Shown here: positions 33,925 to 41,914 of the stretch, piece by piece
Position numbering within the stretch: the stretch's first letter is position 1
How the letters are laid out: every line of letters starts with the position of its first letter
Program-made: the position numbers and the translations under genes
NCBI RefSeq assembly: GCF_900199405.1
Contig: NZ_LT963430.1
Coordinates: forward strand, 1,643,605 to 1,707,604
Direction: 5' to 3'
DNA length: 64,000 nucleotides
From: Beduinella massiliensis
GTDB lineage: Bacteria > Bacillota > Clostridia > Christensenellales > Aristaeellaceae
Notes under the pieces: model-generated
The model's database searches: none
Told to the model about the DNA's origin: nothing
Seen by the model: only the letters and a program-made list of their open reading frames with translations

Positions 33925-34770
33925 ATGGGCATTCAACTGATCGTGGACAGCTGCTGTGACTTGACGGAGGAGATGCGCGCGCGCTTTCAGGCGAAGACGG
34001 CTTACCTTCGCATCATCATCGACGACGAGCGGGAGTACGTGGACGACGGGACGGTGGACATTCCGGCATTTATCGCCGACATGGCCGCTTCGAAGAAGCA
34101 CATCCGTTCCGCTTGCCCCTCTCCAAACGAGTTCGCGGCTTTCATGGAAAAGGAGGACGAGAGCTTCGTGGTGACGCTCTCCGGCAAGCTGAGCGGCTCG
34201 TACAACGCGGCGGTGCTTGCCAGGTCCATGGTGCTGGAGCACTACCCGAAGAAGAAAATTCACGTGGTCGACTCCAAGAGCGCGTCGGCGGGCGAGGTGC
34301 TGCTCGCGATGCTGATTGGCGAAAAGATCGAGGCGGGCTGCACGTTCGAGGAGATCGTGGAGGCGGTGGACGCGCGCGCGGCGGAGATGCAGACGATGTT
34401 CGTGCTGGAAGACCTGGGCAACCTGATCCGCAACGGACGCATCAACAAGGTGGCGGGGCTGCTGGCTTCGGTGCTGTCGCTTCGCCCCGTCATGCAGGCG
34501 AACGACGGCGAGATCGAGGCCTACCAGAAGGTGCGCGGCATGCAAAAGGCCCTGCACGTGATGGCGGAGGCCGTGTCCCAGCGGCTGGGGGACATCCCGG
34601 AGCGCTCCGCGCGGCTGGTGATGGCGTTTTGCAACTGCCCCGAGCGCGCAGCCAAGTTCAAGCAGGATCTGATGGATTCCTGCAAGCAGCTTTGCGAGGT
34701 CGTCGTGGTGCCGACGATGGCGCTTTCCACGATGTACGCCAACGACGGCGGCATCATCATCGCGTTCTGA
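33925..34770 (+). CDS. DegV-family fatty-acid-binding protein
   Basis: 281 residues behind TTTGGAGGAAC. The start IQLIVDSCCDLTEE and the middle HVVDSKSASAGEVLL (VDS-x-x-x-S-x-G) are the two conserved fatty-acid headgroup loops of DegV; LISGKLSGSYN-type residues are also present. In Firmicutes the family member FakB presents fatty acids to the FakA kinase for phospholipid synthesis. No fakA is next to it here. A promoter in front and a terminator behind make it a single-gene unit. Confidence 0.93.
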   Translation: MGIQLIVDSCCDLTEEMRARFQAKTAYLRIIIDDEREYVDDGTVDIPAFIADMAASKKHIRSACPSPNEFAAFMEKEDESFVVTLSGKLSGSYNAAVLARSMVLEHYPKKKIHVVDSKSASAGEVLLAMLIGEKIEAGCTFEEIVEAVDARAAEMQTMFVLEDLGNLIRNGRINKVAGLLASVLSLRPVMQANDGEIEAYQKVRGMQKALHVMAEAVSQRLGDIPERSARLVMAFCNCPERAAKFKQDLMDSCKQLCEVVVVPTMALSTMYANDGGIIIAF

Positions 34771-34786
34771 CAAAAAACCGCTATTG

Positions 34787-34813
34787 ACCCGGAAATGCGT
34801 TTCCGGGTTTTTT
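34787..34813 (+). terminator. terminator of the DegV gene
   Basis: Stem ACCCGGAAA / TTTCCGGGT with a 4-base loop and a T-rich tail, 16 bases after the stop. Confidence 0.9.
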
Positions 34814-34913
34814 GCTGCCTGCATGAAAAACGCCGTGCGGCGCGTTCAATGGTTAAACCTGCTAAAACGCGGCGCCTATGTATGAAGGACGGTTGAGCGA
34901 AGGGGGCGTAATC

Positions 34914-36455
34914 GTGAAAAGAATTTGCTGCGTTCTGTGTCTGCTCTGTCTGATGGCGGGCGCGGCGATGGCAAGATGTGAAGATAAAGCGCCGCTGCCG
35001 TCAGGGGTTCTGTCGCTCTGCGAGCAGATTTACCCGGATTATTGGGTCGGAGCGTACTACGGCAGGGCGGGCGATACGTCCGGGCAGTGCGCGCTCGTGC
35101 TGACGAACGGCCAGGAGAACATCCTGTGCATCGCGGAAAAGTCGGAGTCGGACGAGGCCTATGCCTTTACGGTGGAAACCAGCTCTGCCCTTTTTCAGGG
35201 GGACAGGCTGCCCAGCCTTTTCATCGACACAGGCGGCGACGTGCTCTTTTGCAGCTATGCAGATCCGAGATACCGGCTGCACGCGGTAAAGGGCGAGGAC
35301 GGAATTTGGAGACTGGGAAGCATTTCCATTTTTCGAGGGCTTGAAGAATGGCAGGCCGCCCTGCGAGAGGGGTATCTGACGTATACCTATTATCGGACGG
35401 ACGAAAACGACAACATCCTCGACGCCCGGAATGTTGCGCCGATTCCGGTGAGCGCGGCGTTTGAGGAACGCATGGCGAATCTTTCTAGCTTCGACATCGA
35501 AGCGCTTGCGCAGCAGCCCGGAGTGGTTACGGATGAACTGCTGCGCGAAATGGCGGGGGTGCTGCTGGATGCGGGCGATTCGCTGCTGGATTTCTCCGCA
35601 CATCGTGAGGAGCTGATTTTGCTCGCCGAGGCGGCGGACGGCGCGCGGCGCATCGTCATCGCGACGTGGAATGACGCGGAAAAACGGTATTCGACGGCCG
35701 AAACGAGCACGCTGCCGCAGGGGGCGCGTCTTGATACCTTCCACGCGTCAGAAGGAGAAATCATACTCATTTTGGACAATCAGAATGGTCTTTACGGTTT
35801 TTTGCGCAGCGGCGAAGCCGGCGGGGCGTATTCGCTCAACTGGGTCATGGCGGATGATGATTTCGCCGCAGGCGTGAACTACGTGTGCGATGGCTTCCCG
35901 TCTGTCGGGAGCAACAACGAGTATACGTACGGCACGCATCCATGGAGCGACCTGCTGAAAGTGGATCTGATGAGCCTGCCCGAATCGCAGGACGAGGCGC
36001 TTTCTCAGCTCGACAGCCGGGATTATGCCGTGGTAAACAACCCCAACCCCGCCGACCGCCTGCACCTTCGCGCGGCGCCCGACCGCAATGCGGCGTCGTA
36101 CGGCAAGTTCTACAACCGCATGCCGGTGCGTGTGCTCGACGTGCGGGGCGACTGGGCCCACGTGCGCGCAGGCGAGGGCGAAGGCCTGGAAGGCTGGATG
36201 ATGACGGAATTCCTCGCTTTCGGTGACGACATGCGGAGCGTTCAATGCGCGTTTCCTCAGCTATGCGTTAAAGACGAGCATCGGGACGTGATGATTTACA
36301 GCGCGCCGGACGAGCGTTCACAGCCGATGGCGCTGGCATGGGACGCCGTCCATTTCATCGTCGGCGTCCACGGCGACGAATGGTTCCTGGTGATGACGGA
36401 GGACGGCCGCGTGGGGTATGTAAGGCAGGCCTGCTTCTGGCCCGGCAACGGCTGA
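34914..36455 (+). CDS. exported protein with a bacterial SH3 domain
   Basis: 513 residues. GTG 34914 is chosen because GAAGGGGGCG precedes it and the frame then starts with a clean signal peptide (KRICCVLCLLCLMAGAAMA, likely cleaved after AMA). The next 350 residues are beta-rich and unassigned. From about residue 370, an SH3b domain appears (RLHLRAAPDRNAASYGKFYN then VRVLDVRGDWAHVRA and GWMMTEFL), followed by a second degenerate SH3-like repeat. Such domains bind the cell wall or peptides. The protein is probably attached to or secreted near the cell wall; its role is unknown. Confidence 0.82.
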   Translation: MKRICCVLCLLCLMAGAAMARCEDKAPLPSGVLSLCEQIYPDYWVGAYYGRAGDTSGQCALVLTNGQENILCIAEKSESDEAYAFTVETSSALFQGDRLPSLFIDTGGDVLFCSYADPRYRLHAVKGEDGIWRLGSISIFRGLEEWQAALREGYLTYTYYRTDENDNILDARNVAPIPVSAAFEERMANLSSFDIEALAQQPGVVTDELLREMAGVLLDAGDSLLDFSAHREELILLAEAADGARRIVIATWNDAEKRYSTAETSTLPQGARLDTFHASEGEIILILDNQNGLYGFLRSGEAGGAYSLNWVMADDDFAAGVNYVCDGFPSVGSNNEYTYGTHPWSDLLKVDLMSLPESQDEALSQLDSRDYAVVNNPNPADRLHLRAAPDRNAASYGKFYNRMPVRVLDVRGDWAHVRAGEGEGLEGWMMTEFLAFGDDMRSVQCAFPQLCVKDEHRDVMIYSAPDERSQPMALAWDAVHFIVGVHGDEWFLVMTEDGRVGYVRQACFWPGNG

Positions 36456-36478
36456 CGGCGGCAACGCGAAGGGTTCGC

Positions 36479-36577
36479 GTGAAGGCTGTGAAAGCTGTGA
36501 AGGCTGATCCTATAGCGCGCTATATAGGGAAAAGTATATTATAAAGGGAATCCTCAGAGCCTTCACAGCCCTCACAC
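36479..36577. repeat. MITE/REP-like inverted repeat element
   Basis: A segment of about 99 bases with imperfect inverted ends. The left end has GTGAAAGCTGTGAAGGCT (about 36488) and the right end reads, on the minus strand, GTGAGGGCTGTGAAGGCT, 16 of 18 bases the same. The left arm holds tandem near-copies of AAGGCTGTG. Between the arms is an A/T-rich palindromic core around CCTATAGCGCGCTATATAGG (36509-36528). The right end overlaps the stop codon of the small gene at 36572. The shape is that of a non-autonomous miniature element, or a strong transcription-stopping hairpin. Confidence 0.55.
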
Positions 36578-36748
36578 GCGGCGTTCGCCGCTGCGAAAGA
36601 GCGCGTAATAGCGCCGCAGGTCGTCGATGGACGCGATCGATTCCCCGTTCGCCGCAAGGGCGCTTTGCGCGGCGGGCGAAAGCGTGTCGAAGAGCGAGCG
36701 GGCCTTATCGTCGCGCTCGAGCAATTCAGAAAGATTTCGATAGTTCAT
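36572..36748 (-). CDS. small 58-residue protein of unknown function
   Basis: ATG 36748 follows GGAGGGATCTTGC. The sequence starts MNYRNLSELLERDDKARSLF and is mostly helical and acidic/basic with no membrane segment or Cys. It resembles short Firmicute proteins with a phosphotransfer-like helix pair, but I do not recognise a family. Its stop codon lies in the end of the inverted-repeat element at 36479-36577. It is divergent from yitT. Confidence 0.6.
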   Translation of the reverse strand: MNYRNLSELLERDDKARSLFDTLSPAAQSALAANGESIASIDDLRRYYALFRSGERRV

Positions 36749-36797
36749 GCAAGATCCCTCCGGGTGCATTGTGCCCTGTGGTGGGAAGAACTACACG

Positions 36798-36826
36798 TTG
36801 AAAATTCGGACGCACTGTGCTAAACT
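36798..36826 (+). promoter_or_regulatory. probable promoter of the YitT gene
   Basis: TTGAAA (36798-36803) and TAAACT (36821-36826), spacer 17, 35 bases before the ATG at 36861. Confidence 0.5.
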
Positions 36827-36860
36827 GTTTGCAAATATTGGAGCGGACGGGGAATTACAG

Positions 36861-37709
36861 ATGAACGAAAAGCTGACCTATTTTCTCAAGCTGACGTTTG
36901 GCACGCTTCTGGTCACCATCGGCGTTTATTTTTTCAAATTTCCGAATCATTTCTCGACCGGCGGCGTCAGCGGCCTTGCGGTTATCCTCGGCGCCGTCAT
37001 TCCGAACATGACGCCGGGCACGATTCAGCTCATCCTGAACGCGGCGCTGCTCGTCATCGGATTTTCCGCGCTGGGCGGCAGGTTCGGCCTCGCGACCGCC
37101 TACGCCAGCCTGCTCATGTCGGGCATCACGTTCCTGCTGGAGCGCGTCTACCCCATGGCCGCCCCCTTCACCGACGAGCCACTGCTGGAGCTGGTGTTCG
37201 CGGTCATGCTGCCCGCCTTTGGGTCGGCGATTCTCTTCAATATGAACGCCTCGACCGGCGGCACGGACATCGTGGCCGTGCTGCTCAAGAAGTATACGCG
37301 CATGGATATCGGCCGCGCGCTGCTGCTGACGGACGTGTTCATCGTCATCGGCTCCGCGGCGGTATTCGGGATCAAGACGGGCCTCTTTTCCCTGCTGGGG
37401 CTGGGCATGAAGTCGCTGATGGTGGACGGGGTGATCGAGAACATCAACCTGTGCAAGTTTTTTACGATCATGACCGAGCACCCCGATCCTATCTGCCGTT
37501 TCATCGTCAGCGAGCTCAACCGCGGCGCGACCACCTACGACGGCGAGGGCGCCTTTACGCATAAGCAGCGCAAGATCATCGTCACCGTCGTCACGCGCGG
37601 TCAGGCGGTCAGGCTGCGTCAGCACGTCAAGGCGATCGATCCCCACGCGTTCATGCTCATCACCAACACGAGCGAGATCATCGGCAAGGGCTTTCGCGCC
37701 GAGAATTAA
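36861..37709 (+). CDS. YitT family membrane protein with DUF2179 domain
   Basis: 282 residues from ATG 36861. Five to six membrane helices make up the first 200 residues (LTFGTLLVTIGVYFFKFP, then FSTGGVSGLAVILG). The soluble C-terminal DUF2179 domain (about 215-282) is visible as RKIIVTVVTRGQAVRLRQHV plus ITNTSEIIGKGF. These are the conserved parts of the widespread YitT family, whose function is unknown; the C-terminal domain is thought to bind a ligand. The gene ends four bases into the convergent serine hydrolase gene. Confidence 0.92.
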   Translation: MNEKLTYFLKLTFGTLLVTIGVYFFKFPNHFSTGGVSGLAVILGAVIPNMTPGTIQLILNAALLVIGFSALGGRFGLATAYASLLMSGITFLLERVYPMAAPFTDEPLLELVFAVMLPAFGSAILFNMNASTGGTDIVAVLLKKYTRMDIGRALLLTDVFIVIGSAAVFGIKTGLFSLLGLGMKSLMVDGVIENINLCKFFTIMTEHPDPICRFIVSELNRGATTYDGEGAFTHKQRKIIVTVVTRGQAVRLRQHVKAIDPHAFMLITNTSEIIGKGFRAEN

Positions 37710-38941
37710 CCGTCGATCCACCCAAGCGCTTTCATGTCCGCCTCGATCGGCGCGTGAAGGCGCTTGTCCTTTTGATAGACGTAATGGATGGAGGAGTAGA
37801 CCGCGGGCCCGCCGCCGGGCCAGGGGAACGCGCCCGCAAAGTCCGCGTCCAGCCCGTAATCCCCCTCGCCGCGTCCGGGGGGCGGCACCAGCGTCGTGAT
37901 GCGGTTGTGCACACGGTTTCCCAGAAACAGCGTGAAGATGCCGCGCACGGGGTCGAGCGACAGGTGGTTGCCCGTAAACCCACTGAGGCCGAAGGCGCCC
38001 TCGCCCATGTAGACGGGCACCTCGGACAGGCGCTGGAGGGGGTGCTTGCAAAAGCACTGATACCCCAGATATTGAACGAACGTGCCGTCGCCGTTGGGCC
38101 GGCCGGTTCGGTTCCAGCCGATCTCCAGCACGCAGGCGGGCGGCAGGATTTCGCCCGCGAGCAGCGCCTGGCAAAGGCGCACCATGTCGGGCAGCGTGCT
38201 GAAAAGGCCCGCGTGGCCGCAAAGCGCCTCGCCGCCCAGTCCCAGAACGCGCGCCTTCGGGTCGTGCGGCGTGCCGGGCGCGGCGTCCGTGCGCAGGAGG
38301 GCGCGCGAGCCCAACAGGCGGTGCTCGTAGTTGTAGTTCGCGCAGTCCGCGAGGCGCTCCTCGGGCACGCGGGCGAACGTCTCCGTCATGCCTGCCGGGC
38401 GCAGGATCGTCTCCTGCATAAAGTCGTAGAGGGGCATGCCCGCCCGACGCTCCACGACGTGTCCCAGCACCAGCGCGTTCATGTCCGAATAGAGCTTTAC
38501 GGGCGGGGGCGCGGCGGGGGAGATGCCGTAGACGAGGGCGAGCGCGGCCTCGCGGGTAGGCTGCGCATCGATGCGCTCGCTGGATTGCAGGTGCGCGCGG
38601 AAGCAGAGCGCGTCGCCGAGGGTCACGGATCGCAGGTTGTAAAAGCGCGGGTCCGCGTCGCCGACCGTTTCATCCAGAGAAAGGCGTCCCTCCTGCGCGA
38701 GGCGAAGCACGCACAGGCAGGTGAACAGCTTCGTGAGCGAGGCGAGGTCGTAAAGCGTTCGAGGCGTCAGCGGACGGGGCGCAGGATAAAACGCGCCGCC
38801 GTCATCCATGAGCACCTCCTGCGCGTTTCCGCACAGTGCGCTGCGGTGATCGCTTGCGGTGCCGTAGGCTACGCTGAGCCCTGCGAGCATCCTGTTTTGA
38901 TGGACGAGATAGTCCATGGACTCCATTAAGGCGTTCGACAT
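37706..38941 (-). CDS. beta-lactamase-like serine hydrolase (class C penicillin-binding fold)
   Basis: 411 residues with no signal peptide. The active-site Ser-x-x-Lys is SLTK in DLASLTKLFT near residue 70. The second motif Tyr-x-Asn-like is KLYSDMNALVLG, and GFTGNHLS takes the place of the KTG/HTG motif. This is the AmpC/esterase EstB/D-alanyl-D-alanine carboxypeptidase superfamily. Without a signal peptide it is probably an intracellular esterase or peptidase, not a true beta-lactamase. Confidence 0.88.
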   Translation of the reverse strand: MSNALMESMDYLVHQNRMLAGLSVAYGTASDHRSALCGNAQEVLMDDGGAFYPAPRPLTPRTLYDLASLTKLFTCLCVLRLAQEGRLSLDETVGDADPRFYNLRSVTLGDALCFRAHLQSSERIDAQPTREAALALVYGISPAAPPPVKLYSDMNALVLGHVVERRAGMPLYDFMQETILRPAGMTETFARVPEERLADCANYNYEHRLLGSRALLRTDAAPGTPHDPKARVLGLGGEALCGHAGLFSTLPDMVRLCQALLAGEILPPACVLEIGWNRTGRPNGDGTFVQYLGYQCFCKHPLQRLSEVPVYMGEGAFGLSGFTGNHLSLDPVRGIFTLFLGNRVHNRITTLVPPPGRGEGDYGLDADFAGAFPWPGGGPAVYSSIHYVYQKDKRLHAPIEADMKALGWIDG

Positions 38942-38971
38942 GATGCATCCCCTTTCGACCGGGTTTGCACC

Positions 38972-39000
38972 ATTATAGGCGAAACGCGGCGCGCTTTCAA
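38972..39000 (-). promoter_or_regulatory. promoter of the serine hydrolase gene
   Basis: On the minus strand TTGAAA (38995-39000) and TATAAT (38972-38977), spacer 17, 31 bases upstream of the start. Confidence 0.65.
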
Positions 39001-39076
39001 GGCCGCAGGCAGGATTCTAAGGCGTGCGGGGCGAAGAAGACGGGGAGCTTTTACGCGACGAAGGGAGAATCATTCG

Positions 39077-40225
39077 ATGAATACATGGCTTGACGCGGCG
39101 GCGATTTCCTATATTGACGGCTGCCAGGAGGAGCTTTGCGCTCTGCTGGCCGAATTGTGCGCGATTCCCGCGCCATCGGGGCGCGAAGAGCGCCGGGCCC
39201 GGTTCGTGAAGGACTGGCTGGAGAGCGCGGGCGCGGAGGGCGTTTACATCGACGAGGCGCTGAACGTCGTGTACCCCGTGGGCGTGACGGAGCACGGCCG
39301 CGCGAGCGTCTTCATGGCGCACACGGACACGGTGTTCCCGGACATGGAGCCCATGCCGTTATCCGTGAAGGACGGCGTGATGTACTGCCCGGGCGTGGGC
39401 GACGACACCGCGAATCTGGCGGTCTTGATGCTCATCGCGCGCTACGTGACGCAGCGGGGCCTTGCGCCGCGCACGGGCGTGCTCTTCGTCGCCAATTCCT
39501 GCGAGGAGGGGCTGGGCAATTTGAAGGGCTGCCGGGCTGTCATGGCGCGCTACGGCGCGCGGGTGGACGCCTTCGTCTCGCTGGATTCGACGATTCACTC
39601 CCTGTGCAACCTGGCGGTCGGCTCCGCGCGCTATCGCGTGACGGTGCGCACCGAGGGCGGGCACAGCTTTTCAAGCTTTGGAAACAGAAACGCCATCCAC
39701 GCGCTTTCCGAAATCGTCTGCGCGCTGTACGGCCAGACGCTTCCCGAGGGGCCGGAGGGAAGCGTTACGACCTACAACGTGGGCGTGGTCGAGGGCGGCA
39801 CGTCGGTCAATACCATCGCGCAGGAGGCGTCGATGCTCTACGAGTACCGTTCCAACGCCCGCGAGTGCCTGGCCGCGATGAAGGCGTCGTTTGAGCGGGT
39901 GATCGACGGCTTCCGGGCGCGCGGACTCGACGTTTCGGTGGAGATGATCGGGGAGCGGCCCTGCATGGGCGACGTGGATCCGGCGCGCCAGCGGGAGCTG
40001 ACCGAAAGGTGCCTTGACGCGATCGAGCACGCAACCGGGCGGCGCGTGCCCACGGGCGCGGCCTCCACCGACTGCAACATTCCCCTGTCGATGGGTATCC
40101 CCGCGGCTTGCTTCGGCGTATACGAGGGCGGCGGCGCGCACACGCGCGAGGAATGGGTGCGCCTGTCCTCGCTGCGCACGGGCATGCGCGCGGCGATGGA
40201 GGTCGTGCTCTCCTGCTTCGCCTGA
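39077..40225 (+). CDS. M20-family metallopeptidase
   Basis: 382 residues. Metal ligands are visible in VFMAHTDTVFP (His, Asp), PGVGDDTANLAVL (bridging Asp) and NSCEEGLGNLKG (catalytic Glu pair). The dimerisation domain holds EGGHSFSSFGNRNAIHAL. The C-terminal GVYEGGGAHTREEWV gives the last His. It is closer to the PepT/CPG2-type peptidases than to RocB. No signal peptide, so an intracellular peptide or acyl-amino-acid hydrolase. Confidence 0.92.
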   Translation: MNTWLDAAAISYIDGCQEELCALLAELCAIPAPSGREERRARFVKDWLESAGAEGVYIDEALNVVYPVGVTEHGRASVFMAHTDTVFPDMEPMPLSVKDGVMYCPGVGDDTANLAVLMLIARYVTQRGLAPRTGVLFVANSCEEGLGNLKGCRAVMARYGARVDAFVSLDSTIHSLCNLAVGSARYRVTVRTEGGHSFSSFGNRNAIHALSEIVCALYGQTLPEGPEGSVTTYNVGVVEGGTSVNTIAQEASMLYEYRSNARECLAAMKASFERVIDGFRARGLDVSVEMIGERPCMGDVDPARQRELTERCLDAIEHATGRRVPTGAASTDCNIPLSMGIPAACFGVYEGGGAHTREEWVRLSSLRTGMRAAMEVVLSCFA

Positions 40226-40259
40226 CGTGAGATGGGGGAGAGCGATGGGCTGGGAGGAA

Positions 40260-41444
40260 TTACATCCTCGCCACGCGTCGAATACGTGATTCGTTTTCCC
40301 TGACAAAGCGATAGAGCCCGGCGGAGACCTCTGCCAGACGAGCGTCTCCCTGCGCGGTGAAATAGGCGGCGAAGAGCAGTTCAATGCCCTTCATTACGCT
40401 GGGGATGGCGTCTCTTTCGACAGCCAGCAGGGGGAGCGCCTCGTCGTAGCCGAGAAGCACCTGCTGCAGCGCGGAAAACCAGCGCGTCTCATCGAGAAAG
40501 TCCGCGTTTTCCCGCAGCAGGAGCCCCAGCATGAAGTAGCACAGGTCAAAGATGCGGACGTTCCTCTGGCTCAGGTCGAAGTCTATATAGCCCGAGAATA
40601 CGCCGTGGTCGAAGAGAAAGTTGCCCAGATGTACGTCCCGGTGTATGAGCTGCTGCGGCAGTTTATCGTATACCGGCGCGAGCGCCGCAAGCGTTTCCGC
40701 CAAAGCATCGCACGGGAGGGCGTCGCAGGGATGCTGCGCGAGGACGTCGGAAATCCATCCCTGCAGTTCCGCAAGCAGGCTGTTTTGCCAGCAGGGAATC
40801 GACATTTCGCATGCCCGAAAGGCGGTGTGCAGACGCGCAAGGATGCCGCCCATCGCGCGGAACCAATCATCCGGACAGGCGCTGACTTTGACGACATTGC
40901 TGCCGGAAAGCCGCGTGGTGAGCAGCAGATACAGGCCATCCTGAGCGCAGCAGTCCCCTCCTTCCAGAAGTGGGACGACCTCAGGCACGGGAATGCTGAG
41001 TCCGCGCAGCGTCCGCATTGTGAGGACGTTTCGCTCAAGGGACGGCAGGTGTGTATACGTCTTGACGATATACTGCGTTCCGACTTGCCATGCGGAATTG
41101 TGGATTTGCGTAAGGGGTGCGTCGAGGCCCCAGCGCATGAGGGATGAACGGATGATGCTTTCGACGTCTTGCATAGCTTCTCTCCTTTTATGTACGATTC
41201 TGCGCACAGTCTGCTCGGACAGGTGAAAAATTCGAGCGAGGCTGGGAACGGAGACACCCTCCAATCGCCGGGTGAATATGAGCTGGTCGCGTAGCGCTAG
41301 TTCGCGCCTGTAGGCCGTTCCGGCACCCCACGGCTGCCGCTTTTTCGGGCGCACAGGGATGTAGATATAGGTTCCCTGTACGTATTCCTGAACGGCGTCA
41401 AGCAGGTTGGGCGGCAGGACGGTTTGCGCGTCGACGTGTTTCAT
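40260..41444 (-). CDS. fusion of a CD3324/Mor-like DNA-binding domain and an aminoglycoside phosphotransferase-like kinase
   Basis: 394 residues from ATG 41444 behind GGAGGGGGCG. The N-terminal 85 residues (starting KHVDAQTVLPPNLLDAVQEY, then VQGTYIYIPVRPKKR and a helix-turn-helix LARIFHLSEQTVRRIVHKR) match the CD3324 / Mor transcription activator family of Clostridia. The rest is a protein-kinase-like APH domain: ATP-lobe residues around YIVKTYTHLP, the catalytic loop QLIHRDVHLGNFLFD (Brenner HxDxxxxN) and the metal Asp in GYIDFDLSQ. The fusion joins a DNA-binding regulator to a small-molecule kinase. No frameshift is involved: the reading frame is open throughout. Confidence 0.88.
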   Translation of the reverse strand: MKHVDAQTVLPPNLLDAVQEYVQGTYIYIPVRPKKRQPWGAGTAYRRELALRDQLIFTRRLEGVSVPSLARIFHLSEQTVRRIVHKRREAMQDVESIIRSSLMRWGLDAPLTQIHNSAWQVGTQYIVKTYTHLPSLERNVLTMRTLRGLSIPVPEVVPLLEGGDCCAQDGLYLLLTTRLSGSNVVKVSACPDDWFRAMGGILARLHTAFRACEMSIPCWQNSLLAELQGWISDVLAQHPCDALPCDALAETLAALAPVYDKLPQQLIHRDVHLGNFLFDHGVFSGYIDFDLSQRNVRIFDLCYFMLGLLLRENADFLDETRWFSALQQVLLGYDEALPLLAVERDAIPSVMKGIELLFAAYFTAQGDARLAEVSAGLYRFVRENESRIRRVARM

Positions 41445-41914
41445 ATGGCGCCCCCTCCAGTATGGATGCCTGTATTGTAACATGCCGTGCCTGTGCCGTC
41501 GTGCTTAAATTTCTGTCGGCATCAAATGTGAGCGCGTTGGGCACGTCTTGGGCAACGTCCGCTCCGGGCGTCCCGGGCGCGCTGCTGCGGGGCGAGGAAC
41601 CCGCCTGCGTCCGCGTGCCGGGCCCTTCTATTGCGAAGGGGATATGATCTGTCATTGCAGCGTTCAGGAGGATTTTACGTGGTTTCTTCAGGGCCGCGGG
41701 AAGGTCTTTCCTGGCGCGAAGAAAAACGATGAATGCGTGCTTCACGGTGGAAGCGTGATTTGATACGAGCGCGGCTTCAAAGGGACCGCGCTTTTGTGCG
41801 GTCGGGAAAGCGCAAACGCCTTTTCAAAAAGAAAAATTGGCTGTATAATGAAAAAACGTCTGTCCGGCTAAGCGCCGGGCGAAACATTTTTGAAAAAGGC
41901 ATGGGAGAGGAAAT
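41445..41914. other. 470-base intergenic region without a clear gene
   Basis: Between the kinase fusion and the MATE gene no frame shows convincing coding features. The longer frames (61 to 71 residues) lack good starts or homology. A GCGC-rich imperfect hairpin lies near 41770-41800. A promoter-like -10 (TATAAT, 41844-41849) serves the MATE gene. The C/G-rich stretch 41530-41620 could be a decayed remnant. Confidence 0.5.
41821..41849 (+). promoter_or_regulatory. probable promoter of the MATE gene
   Basis: TATAAT at 41844-41849 with weak TTTTCA at 41821-41826, spacer 17; 65 bases ahead of the MATE start. Confidence 0.5.

Noticed and set aside
41462-41763. Short frames of about 60-70 residues
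   Set aside because: No ribosome binding sites, no recognisable motifs, and frames overlap one another.
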